A stretch of 16,828 bases of DNA. Source: an uncultured Bacteriovoracaceae bacterium. GTDB lineage: Bacteria > Bdellovibrionota > Bacteriovoracia > Bacteriovoracales > Bacteriovoracaceae. Both the position numbers and the translations under genes were made by a program. The notes beneath the pieces were generated by a model. The model did no database searches, was not told the DNA's origin, and saw nothing but the letters and a program-made list of their open reading frames with translations. The DNA is taken from the NCBI GenBank assembly GCA_937923325.1, contig CAKZUQ010000060.1:1-16828 (forward strand), given 5' to 3'. Below, one piece after another: positions 5,531-11,692 of the stretch (its first letter is position 1; each line of letters begins with the position of its first letter).

Positions 5531-6727
5531 ATGTTTTTAGACTTCTTTTACACATTAAGAGATTATAAAGTTCCTGTTTCTACTAGGGAGTACTTAGATC
5601 TAATCTCTGTTTTGAATTCATACTCAGAAGGTAATGAAAGTATTGATCCTGAAAGATTTTATCAAGTCGCTAGAAGTGTTTTAATTAAAGATACTAAATA
5701 CTACGATTCTTATGATCTTGCTTATACAAATTGTTTTAAAGACGTTGTGAGTGCCGGAGACTTTAAAGATAAACTAAATGAATGGCTTCAAAATGCTCTT
5801 GAAAAAGAATTAAGCGAAGAACGAAAAAAACAAGCAATGAATCTACCATCAGAAGAACTTATGAAAGAACTTCAAAAGAGGATAGATGAGCAAAAAGAAC
5901 GCCATGACGGTGGAAATAAATGGATTGGAACAGGTGGAACATCAGCATTTGGACACAGTGGTTTTAATCCTAGTGGTATCCGAGTTGGTGGTATTGGACA
6001 GAGTAAAAGTGCATTAGCAGTTGCTGGTAGAAGAGAGTTCAAAAGTTATAGAACAGATGAAATCCTAGATGTTAGACAGATTAAAGTCGCTTTAAAGAAA
6101 CTTAGATCCCTAAAGGAAACAGGTCAAGCAAAAATAAATATAGATAAAACAATTGATAAAACATGCCAAAATGCTGGTGAGATCGAAATCGTTGAAACCA
6201 AATCTAGAAAAAATAATTTGAAACTTGTTCTTCTTATGGATGTTGGAGGAAGTATGACTCCCCATTCAAAAAGGGTTAGTCAACTCTTCTCTGCTGCTCA
6301 TCAGACAAATCACTTTAAAGAGTTTAAATACTTTTATTTTCATAATATATTTTATGATGATCTATATGAGACTAGCTCAATGAATCCATATGAGATAACA
6401 AGCTTCTCTAAGTTAAAAAATATGTTTAACCCAGATACTCGTTTTATTATCGTTGGTGATGCCTATATGGCGCCTTACGAGTTATTTCAAATGACTGGGA
6501 GTATGAGAGAATTTTATTATAGTTTTGTTAAAGATAATAAAAAATCGACTCTTACAGGCATGGATAGAGTGGAGCTTCTTAAAAAAATGTATGAAAAGTC
6601 AGTATGGCTAAATCCTGAGCCAAAGAGACTATGGAGTGCTCCAACAATAAGTGCTGTGAAAAAAGTTATTCCAATGTTTGAATTAAGTGTTGATGGAATA
6701 TCTCAAGCGATTAAAAGGCTTGTTTAA
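5531..6727 (+). CDS. CoxE-like VWA-domain protein, partner of the MoxR ATPase
   Basis: 398 residues, no signal peptide. A helical N-terminal part (1-125, charged around 85-125) leads to a glycine-rich segment (GGNKWIGTGGTSAFGHSGFN, about 127-146) seen in this family. The VWA domain begins near 225, with metal-site motif DVGGSM (D237, S241). The usual DxSxS is DxGxS here, which is common in this CoxE-like branch. GDAYMAP at about 309-315 would supply a further metal ligand. Such proteins act with MoxR ATPases, probably as adaptors between the ATPase and its target. It is the last gene of the operon, and its TAA overlaps the convergent gene's stop by four bases. Confidence 0.9.
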   Translation: MFLDFFYTLRDYKVPVSTREYLDLISVLNSYSEGNESIDPERFYQVARSVLIKDTKYYDSYDLAYTNCFKDVVSAGDFKDKLNEWLQNALEKELSEERKKQAMNLPSEELMKELQKRIDEQKERHDGGNKWIGTGGTSAFGHSGFNPSGIRVGGIGQSKSALAVAGRREFKSYRTDEILDVRQIKVALKKLRSLKETGQAKINIDKTIDKTCQNAGEIEIVETKSRKNNLKLVLLMDVGGSMTPHSKRVSQLFSAAHQTNHFKEFKYFYFHNIFYDDLYETSSMNPYEITSFSKLKNMFNPDTRFIIVGDAYMAPYELFQMTGSMREFYYSFVKDNKKSTLTGMDRVELLKKMYEKSVWLNPEPKRLWSAPTISAVKKVIPMFELSVDGISQAIKRLV

Positions 6728-7677
6728 AAACTTTTTGGTCTTGAGTAAATTAAAATACTAGAAAAATTTCCTGCAATTCCAAATGTCTTTTGTGCCTTAG
6801 AGCTGATCTTGTTTTTATTATTATCGATACCGATGTAAATTCGATCCTCAGTTACCGCAAGTCCCTCTGCTAATCCATAAGGTTCACCTGTTTCATAGAT
6901 TTCACGCAAATGAATTCCTTTCGTATTCCCAAAGTTGAATGTTTTTACTTCTTTTTTAGTTTTAAGGTTATATTTTGTAATTTGATGAGTATTTCTTTTT
7001 AATAGATATAAGTGATCTTTCTCATAATATAAATCTGCAAAGTCTTGAGAGCCATGTTTTGTATTACTGTTATCAATTAAAAACATATCCTCAACTTTTG
7101 ATGTCTTTAAATTGACTTGTATGATTGCTCTTGGAGATCTTTCTTGCGCTATATAGAGTTTTTGATTTTTACAATCAGCAACAATCCCTTCAAAACCAGC
7201 ATTTGTTGAAATCTTTTCAAGTGGAAAGTTATTTTTTTTAAATATTTGTTCAAAGTTAAGTTCAAGTCTAGAAAGTTTATTTTTTTCAACTTTTAAAATA
7301 TGCCTTACTTGCTCATTAACTAGATAAAAAGTTTCCTGACAAAATGTAATTCCTTCTAAATCAAATGGTGACTTTACTAATTTACCTGCATGCTTAAATA
7401 GTAATGACTTCGCAAAATAGGAGCTATGTCCATTAAGTTTAGAAAGATCAATATAGTCTTTATAGTAGAATCTATCTTTTTCAAAAATGATTTTATAAAT
7501 GGCCCTATTTGAAAGCTTGTCCCCAACCATTAATAATTCATTTTTGTACTTAACAAGGCCACTGATTTCTACGGTGTCTCTGTTAAAAAGTATATTTTCA
7601 AATTTAAGATCTTCATTTGCTTCTATATGAAATGAAAACAAAACAATAGTTAACAAGATTATAATATTTTTAAACAT
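6724..7677 (-). CDS. Exported phytase-esterase-like (SdiA-regulated-like) beta-propeller protein
   Basis: 317 residues. The N-terminus is a signal peptide ending near SFHIEA. The body shows spaced motifs ISGLVKYKNELLMVGD, SPFDLEGITF, NAGFEGIVADCKNQKLYIAQE, SQDFADLYYEKDHLYLLKRN and GLAEGLAVTEDRIYIGIDNN. Repeated 'xxEGI...LYxxxE' blades with conserved acidic residues are typical of the phytase-esterase-like / SdiA-regulated beta-propeller group. These are periplasmic or secreted, often calcium-binding, and of poorly known substrate. AAGGA stands seven bases before the ATG. It is convergent with the VWA gene, and no terminator separates them. Confidence 0.82.
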   Translation of the reverse strand: MFKNIIILLTIVLFSFHIEANEDLKFENILFNRDTVEISGLVKYKNELLMVGDKLSNRAIYKIIFEKDRFYYKDYIDLSKLNGHSSYFAKSLLFKHAGKLVKSPFDLEGITFCQETFYLVNEQVRHILKVEKNKLSRLELNFEQIFKKNNFPLEKISTNAGFEGIVADCKNQKLYIAQERSPRAIIQVNLKTSKVEDMFLIDNSNTKHGSQDFADLYYEKDHLYLLKRNTHQITKYNLKTKKEVKTFNFGNTKGIHLREIYETGEPYGLAEGLAVTEDRIYIGIDNNKNKISSKAQKTFGIAGNFSSILIYSRPKSF

Positions 7678-7992
7678 ATATTTCCTTTGAAAGTATTTTA
7701 TTAGAATAATTACAAAATTTCAGTAACTTATAATTTTACCTAGTAAGCTTTTCGATGTGAATATAACTTGTTGAAATTATTCAGTTTTGGGTGTTCCAAA
7801 ATAAAATGACTTGTTATGAAACAATTTGAAACAATGTGTTCCTAAAATTTTTACAACTTCTAGTGCTTTTTTTTGAAACAGGCTGTACATTCCTTTCATC
7901 GAATCATAGGGGAGCGAAACACATTGTGTGAGAGTGGTGTGTAAAAGAAGTTCAACCAAACTTCTTCGCTTGATTCATGTTAGGGAAGCAAT

Positions 7993-8026
7993 TGAGAGTA
8001 GAGAGTCATTGCTGAGTGTAGAGAGT
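7993..8026. repeat. GA-rich direct repeat, 14 bases with a 20-base period
   Basis: TGAGAGTAGAGAGT (7993-8006) and TGAGTGTAGAGAGT (8013-8026) differ at one base. A shorter third copy, TGAGAGT, is at 7929-7935. The spacing of 20 bases is about two helical turns, so this could be a protein site. Inside an RNA it could be a repeated exposed motif. Confidence 0.6.
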
Positions 8027-8037
8027 TTCATAAAATG

Positions 8038-8082
8038 TTGGCCGATAACTTGAGGGCGTTCAGTTGTCGGCCAAACTTTTTT
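8038..8082 (+). terminator. Strong intrinsic terminator, plus strand
   Basis: The stem TTGGCCGATAAC (8038-8049) pairs with GTTGTCGGCCAA (8063-8074): 12 pairs with one G-U, around a 13-base loop. AC and six T follow. On the minus strand the tract after the stem is only CATTTTATG, so it may also end lysR transcripts, but less well. No plus-strand protein gene precedes it. Confidence 0.75.
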
Positions 8083-8088
8083 CAACGG

Positions 8089-8967
8089 TTATTTCAATTC
8101 ACCTTGTTTTGAAAGATAACTCCAAAGACGTTTTGTATTGGGTCCCATTATTTTATTTGTATTTCGAAGTAAAAAAATTTGAACAGGCATTGATTGAATT
8201 GTTTGTATTCCTTTTATGATACTTAATTTTCCATTTTCGATATGTTCTTGAACTTGATGAATGGGAAGTCTTCCCCAACCAAGTCCATTGAGAATTAGCT
8301 GCTCTTTCATATACATATCAGTTGTAAACCACTGTTTCATTCCTTTGGCAGCTCCAAAAATTTTTCTCTTCGAAGCGTTGGAGCTACTTTTCACTATAAT
8401 TTGAGGATGTCTTTTAAGGTCCTCTAATGTACCTTTATTTGCTTGATAAAATGAGGATGCAATAACTGGTACCATTTTTGTTGTCATAAATGGTATGGCT
8501 TCAATTTGGGCATGAGGCTCCAGTAAAACTCCAATAGCAAAGTCTATATCTTTAGAAATTAGTTTTTCTTGAAGGACTTCGAGCATATCTACATTTAAGT
8601 TCAGTGAAGTTGTTATATGAGGTTCCAGAAATGACTGAAAAGTTTTACTGAAATTTTTCAAAGAGCAAACAGCATCAATACTAATATTAATCTCAGCCTC
8701 AACTCCCATACTTAATTCTCTTGCAAATGTTTCTAGATCATTAAATTTTTCGAGTGTTACTAAAGACTTATTATAAAAGGCCGAACCTTCTTCCGTGAGT
8801 GTTGGCCTGTAACCTTCTCTATTGAAGAGATTGATTCCAAACTCTTCTTCGAGCTTCTTGATGGCCATGCTGAGACTCGGCTGGCTTTTATGCAAGAATT
8901 CAGATGCTGCCTTAAAACTACCATGTTTTACGATTGCATCTAATGTAACTAGTTGATCATACGTCAT
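8089..8967 (-). CDS. LysR-family transcriptional regulator
   Basis: 292 residues, the standard LysR length. The N-terminal winged helix-turn-helix is clear (LVTLDAIVKHGSFKAASEFL, then SQPSLSMAIKKLEEEFGINLF and TLTEEG). The rest is the effector-binding periplasmic-fold domain. It is divergent from a yceI-pirin operon, the common arrangement in which a LysR protein controls its neighbour and itself. E. coli has a comparable neighbour pair, the LysR protein YhaJ and the pirin-like YhaK. No Shine-Dalgarno sequence is visible, and the ATG lies five bases from a 33-bp imperfect palindrome, so autoregulation is likely. The effector is unknown. Confidence 0.93.
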   Translation of the reverse strand: MTYDQLVTLDAIVKHGSFKAASEFLHKSQPSLSMAIKKLEEEFGINLFNREGYRPTLTEEGSAFYNKSLVTLEKFNDLETFARELSMGVEAEINISIDAVCSLKNFSKTFQSFLEPHITTSLNLNVDMLEVLQEKLISKDIDFAIGVLLEPHAQIEAIPFMTTKMVPVIASSFYQANKGTLEDLKRHPQIIVKSSSNASKRKIFGAAKGMKQWFTTDMYMKEQLILNGLGWGRLPIHQVQEHIENGKLSIIKGIQTIQSMPVQIFLLRNTNKIMGPNTKRLWSYLSKQGELK

Positions 8968-8972
8968 ATTAT

Positions 8973-9005
8973 ATAAACATTATAACTATAATTTATATTG
9001 TTTAT
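8973..9005. promoter_or_regulatory. Imperfect 33-bp palindrome, candidate LysR operator
   Basis: Arms ATAAACATTATAA (8973-8985) and TTATATTGTTTAT (8993-9005) are complementary at 12 of 13 positions around a 7-base centre. It lies between lysR and yceI, starting five bases from the lysR ATG. GTTTATCA at its right edge (9000-9007) recurs at 9039-9046, next to the likely yceI promoter. It contains several T-N11-A patterns, but these are common in AT-rich DNA. Confidence 0.5.
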
Positions 9006-9030
9006 CAAATTAAAATAGTTTTTTCTTATC

Positions 9031-9058
9031 TTTGTTTGGTTTATCATACTTTTAGAAT
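9031..9058 (+). promoter_or_regulatory. Candidate promoter of the yceI-pirin operon
   Basis: TTTGTT (9031-9036), 16 bases, TAGAAT (9053-9058). The start near 9065 leaves a leader of about 35 bases with GGAGG before the ATG at 9101. The GTTTATCA repeat (9039-9046) lies in the spacer, where a bound regulator would interfere with or recruit polymerase. Confidence 0.4.
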
Positions 9059-9100
9059 AAAAACCTATTAAGTATTGAACTATTACTGGAGGAAAATACG

Positions 9101-9649
9101 ATGAAAAAATTAATTCAATTAGCAACACTAGTAGCTTTAACAGTTTCAACAGCATTTGCTGGAAACTTAGACACAAAATCGAGTGTATTAAAGTGGAAAG
9201 GAAGTAAAGGAGCAGCAGGCTTTAAGTTAGGTTCTCATTACGGAAAAATCACTATCAAAGATGGAAATCTTGTTGAAAAAGATGGAAAACTTGCAGGTGG
9301 AGATTTCACTGTAGATATGACAGATTTTACAGTTGATGATTTAAGTGGAGAGTGGGCGAAAAAATTTATAGGCCACATGAAAAGTGCTGACTTTTTTAAA
9401 GTAGATAAACATCCTACTTCAAATTTAAAAATAAACTCTGTTAAAGGTAAAACTGTTTCTGCTGATTTAACAATCAACGGTGTAACTAAGCCTGTAACTT
9501 TTGATTATAAAAAAGTTGGAAGTGCATACACTGGGAAATTAATTTTCGATAGAACAAAGTTTAATATGAACTATGGATCTGACTCTAGTTTAGGTGATAA
9601 ATTTGTTCACCACGAAGTAGAATTAGAATTTTCTGTTAAAGCAAAGTAA
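9101..9649 (+). CDS. YceI-family periplasmic protein
   Basis: 182 residues: signal peptide MKKLIQLATLVALTVSTAFA, then one YceI domain. Family marks are VLKWKGSKGAAGFKLGSHYG, the DFTVDMTDFTVDDLSG strand-turn, HMKSADFFKVDKHPTSNLKI, DLTINGVTKPVTF, and the end FVHHEVELEFSVKAK. YceI proteins are lipocalin-like barrels that bind isoprenoid-type lipids in the periplasm. Their role is often linked to stress but is poorly defined. GGAGG precedes the ATG. The pirin gene follows after 19 bases, so they are probably cotranscribed under the divergent LysR regulator. Confidence 0.93.
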   Translation: MKKLIQLATLVALTVSTAFAGNLDTKSSVLKWKGSKGAAGFKLGSHYGKITIKDGNLVEKDGKLAGGDFTVDMTDFTVDDLSGEWAKKFIGHMKSADFFKVDKHPTSNLKINSVKGKTVSADLTINGVTKPVTFDYKKVGSAYTGKLIFDRTKFNMNYGSDSSLGDKFVHHEVELEFSVKAK

Positions 9650-9668
9650 TTTTTTCTAGGAGAAAGTT

Positions 9669-10367
9669 ATGATTAAAATTAGGCGTTCAAAAGATAGAGG
9701 AAACTTAAATTTTGGCTGGCTAAACGCTAATCATACTTTCTCTTTTGGATCTTATTTTGATCCAGAGAATATGGGGTTTCGATCATTAAGAGTTATGAAT
9801 AATGATCGAATTGCTCCAAATAAGGGTTTTGAAACACATCCTCACAAAGACATGGAGATTATTACCTTCTTAATTAAAGGTGAGTTGTCCCATAGAGACA
9901 CCCTTGGGAATAACTCTATTATTAGGCCTGGTGAAATTCAAATCATGTCAGCGGGTTCTGGGATCTTTCATAGTGAGTTTAACTCCAGCGAAGACCAAGA
10001 GAGTTATCTTTATCAAATTTGGATTCAGCCAAATGTGTTTTCAATTGCACCAAGATACGAACAATATTCATATGAAGATAGAGTCAACTTAAATGGACTT
10101 ACTGTTTTGGCAAACTCTGTTGGTGGAGAAAAAATAGCTAAAATATTTCAAGAGGCAAGCCTATCACTGGGCAGATTTGAAAGTAAAAAAGAATTAGAAG
10201 TTAAACTAGACTCTTCAAAGGGTTATTGGTTACAAATTGTTAAAGGATCATTTGAAATAAATGAAAAGAATCTCTTTGAGGCCGATGGTATAAGTTTTGA
10301 AGAAGAGGGTCTTTTGAACTTAAAGTGCCTAGAGTCAGGTGAATTTTTATTATTTGAATTGACATAA
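9669..10367 (+). CDS. Pirin-family cupin protein (YhaK/quercetinase-like)
   Basis: 232 residues, cytoplasmic, two-cupin fold. The N-terminal cupin has the full pirin metal set: HPH at 57-59 (H57, H59) and HSE at 101-103 (H101, E103). Flanking family motifs are ANHTFSFGSYFDP, FRSLRVMNNDRIAPNKGFETHPHKDMEI and GEIQIMSAGSGIFHSE. Some relatives show quercetin 2,3-dioxygenase activity in vitro; the natural role is usually unknown, often a redox or electrophile response. AGGAG stands nine bases before the ATG. It is second in the operon with yceI and ends in a bidirectional terminator. Confidence 0.95.
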   Translation: MIKIRRSKDRGNLNFGWLNANHTFSFGSYFDPENMGFRSLRVMNNDRIAPNKGFETHPHKDMEIITFLIKGELSHRDTLGNNSIIRPGEIQIMSAGSGIFHSEFNSSEDQESYLYQIWIQPNVFSIAPRYEQYSYEDRVNLNGLTVLANSVGGEKIAKIFQEASLSLGRFESKKELEVKLDSSKGYWLQIVKGSFEINEKNLFEADGISFEEEGLLNLKCLESGEFLLFELT

Positions 10368-10370
10368 AAA

Positions 10371-10400
10371 AACCGGTTATTTCTAACCGGCTTATTATTC
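10371..10400. terminator. Bidirectional intrinsic terminator
   Basis: CCGGTTA (10373-10379), loop TTTC, TAACCGG (10384-10390): 7 perfect pairs. On the minus strand it runs straight into seven T (from the A-run at 10366-10372), a strong terminator for the protease gene ending at 10417. On the plus strand the tail CTTATTATT is weaker but usable for pirin. Confidence 0.8.
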
Positions 10401-10416
10401 ATTAATTTTTTTATTA

Positions 10417-11154
10417 TTATTCTGATGCTAAACAGGCTTTAATAGCTTTTATTAATTTGCTGTGACCAGATATGATTGTTCCCATATTACTTCCACCGTA
10501 TCTTGAACAACCGCCGTGAGTATGAATTCCCACAATCTCCTGTGTATCAACTCTAATTATAGATGAGCCTGAGTTTCCACCCATTGTGTCTGCTACGTGC
10601 TCCATAGCTTGGCTTGAATACATATTTCCAATCTTCGTGATTTTTCCATTGTGTACTTGTTGAGCAAAATGCTTATCTAGGTCACCATCATCTTTTCCGT
10701 ATCCAGTGATTTCAATCTTCATACCTTTTTTGATCTTATCAAATGAAACATCATATGTTCCTTGAACTACACCTGGAAGTTTTCCAGTAATTGCATTTGG
10801 CTTAAACTTAAAGACAGCCCAATCATCACCAGGGCCACCGTTAACAGCGTTGATAGTATCTTGGTCAATTTGATAAACGTCTTTAAGATCTGAGCCTTGA
10901 GGTACATTATCTACAGAAACTGGAGTGTTGAACTCAGCTCTTATTAAAACTGACTCACAGTGACCAGCAGTTATTGCACATGAGTTACCTATCATAGTAG
11001 CTGTACAACCTTTATGCATTCCTTCTTCAGACAGTCTTCCAATTTTTGAGTTGAACGAAAGAACTCTATCATCTTGTCCACAAATAGACTTTACTCTAGC
11101 AAAAGAAGATGCTGCAATGAGCAAGCTTGTTGAAATTATTATTCCTTTAATCAT
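10417..11154 (-). CDS. Secreted trypsin-like (S1/V8-type) serine protease
   Basis: 245 residues. It has a signal peptide MIKGIIISTSLLIAASSFA. The catalytic triad is visible: His65 in AITAGHC, Asp111 in GDDWAVFKF, and Ser195 in GGNSGSS. GIHTHGGC (209-216) resembles the GIHxGG segment of V8/glutamyl endopeptidases, which hints at cleavage after acidic residues. The Cys pairs around 50 and 66 could form a disulfide. No pro-domain of any size is evident between the signal peptide and the protease core. GGAG stands before the ATG. It is divergent from a potassium-channel gene, with shared direct repeats between. Confidence 0.93.
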   Translation of the reverse strand: MIKGIIISTSLLIAASSFARVKSICGQDDRVLSFNSKIGRLSEEGMHKGCTATMIGNSCAITAGHCESVLIRAEFNTPVSVDNVPQGSDLKDVYQIDQDTINAVNGGPGDDWAVFKFKPNAITGKLPGVVQGTYDVSFDKIKKGMKIEITGYGKDDGDLDKHFAQQVHNGKITKIGNMYSSQAMEHVADTMGGNSGSSIIRVDTQEIVGIHTHGGCSRYGGSNMGTIISGHSKLIKAIKACLASE

Positions 11155-11180
11155 ATAAACTCCATCTTGAGGTTTTTATT

Positions 11181-11209
11181 TTTATCTATTCTTAACACTA
11201 GCTTAACAA
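11181..11209 (-). promoter_or_regulatory. Candidate protease promoter overlapping TTAACA direct repeats
   Basis: On the minus strand TTGTTA (11209-11204), 17 bases, GATAAA (11186-11181), with a start about 20 bases before the ATG. On the plus strand CTTAACA occurs at 11191-11197 and 11202-11208, an 11-base period. This matches the geometry of OmpR/PhoB-family boxes, and TTAACA-N5-TTAACA is the Bacillus PhoP-box form. A separate dyad AACAAT-N5-ATTGTT sits at 11205-11221. Confidence 0.4.
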
Positions 11210-11275
11210 TTCTAGATTGTTGACTAACATCCTCTGACTTTTGTAAATGTAAGTAACAAAGTATAGAGTATGCTC

Positions 11276-11626
11276 ATGAGAATATTTGCTATTAAAAGTA
11301 CGCATTTTATAAAGTTAATAGGAAAACTAGTGGTTGGAGTTCCGTTTTTAACACTTTCTTTTCTTGGAACAATAATTGTGACTGCTTTTGCGACTGCAAT
11401 GTATTTTATTGAACACGATGTTAATCCACAAATGGCAACTTTTTTAGATGCAATGTGGTGGAGCTTTGCAACAACTACGACAGTAGGCTACGGAGATTCT
11501 GTCCCAATTACACCTCTTGGCAAAATTCTTGGTATTGCTTTGATGTTAGTAGGAGTGGCGATTTTTGGTGTATACACAGCGCTATTTGCTAGAGCAATTC
11601 TCGATGACGATGTCTATATGGAATAG
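11276..11626 (+). CDS. Two-transmembrane potassium channel (Ion_trans_2)
   Basis: 116 residues from the chosen start. A first membrane helix (LVVGVPFLTLSFLGTIIVTAFATAMYF region) is followed by a pore helix and selectivity filter, WWSFATTTTVGYGDS, then a second helix (LGIALMLVGVAIFGVYTALFA). TVGYGD is the potassium selectivity signature. Four copies would form the inner-membrane pore. No regulatory C-terminal domain (RCK/TrkA-N) is fused. An ATG at 11270 is also in frame, but AGAG (11265-11268) is seven bases before 11276 and only one before 11270, and TATAGA (11262-11267) could be a -10 element. Confidence 0.9.
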   Translation: MRIFAIKSTHFIKLIGKLVVGVPFLTLSFLGTIIVTAFATAMYFIEHDVNPQMATFLDAMWWSFATTTTVGYGDSVPITPLGKILGIALMLVGVAIFGVYTALFARAILDDDVYME

Positions 11627-11666
11627 GTGAGTCTAAAAAAGTTTTTAATATTTTTTTGAACTCACC
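11626..11666. repeat. Inverted repeat between convergent genes, possible terminator
   Basis: GGTGAGT (11626-11632) pairs with ACTCACC (11660-11666), and inside it an A-run (from 11635) can pair with a T-run (11651-11657). It starts at the last base of the channel stop codon and lies 26 bases from the thiolase stop. Neither strand has a T-run just after the stem, so it is not a standard terminator. It may still stop transcription or protect 3' ends. Confidence 0.4.
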
Positions 11667-11692
11667 ACTGTTAAATTAGAATGAGCCCGTAA

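Larger units (their letters stand above)
7860..8083 (+). ncRNA. Candidate small RNA in a 411-base gene-free stretch (5' end not defined)
   Basis: Between the genes ending at 7678 and 8088 no convincing coding frame exists, yet the plus strand ends in a strong terminator with no plus-strand gene upstream for over 1.3 kb. Going 5' to 3', it holds a possible hairpin ACACATT/GGTGTGT (7920-7943), a perfect 8-bp hairpin AAGAAGTT-CAACCA-AACTTCTT (7945-7966), a GA-rich 14-base direct repeat (7993-8006 and 8013-8026) and the terminator. It matches no RNA family I recognise. I see no convincing promoter, so the 5' end given is a guess. The earlier part (7678-7860) holds only a GAAACAAT direct repeat at 7818-7835. 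Confidence 0.3.

Noticed and set aside
7777..7959. 60-codon minus-strand open frame in the gene-free stretch
   Set aside because: No Shine-Dalgarno sequence, no family resemblance, and its composition is not protein-like.
8038..8076. Hairpin considered as an integron attC site
   Set aside because: It is too short, the core sites are in the wrong order, and there is no integrase or cassette pair. A T-run follows, so a terminator fits better.
8964..9176. 70-codon minus-strand open frame upstream of lysR
   Set aside because: It covers the lysR-yceI promoter region and the yceI signal-peptide antisense; composition reflects AT-rich DNA.
9238..9477. 79-codon minus-strand open frame inside yceI
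   Set aside because: It is antisense to a well-supported YceI gene and has no independent support.
9880..10092. 70-codon second plus-strand frame inside pirin
   Set aside because: The overlapping pirin frame holds all metal ligands; this one has no motif or start site.
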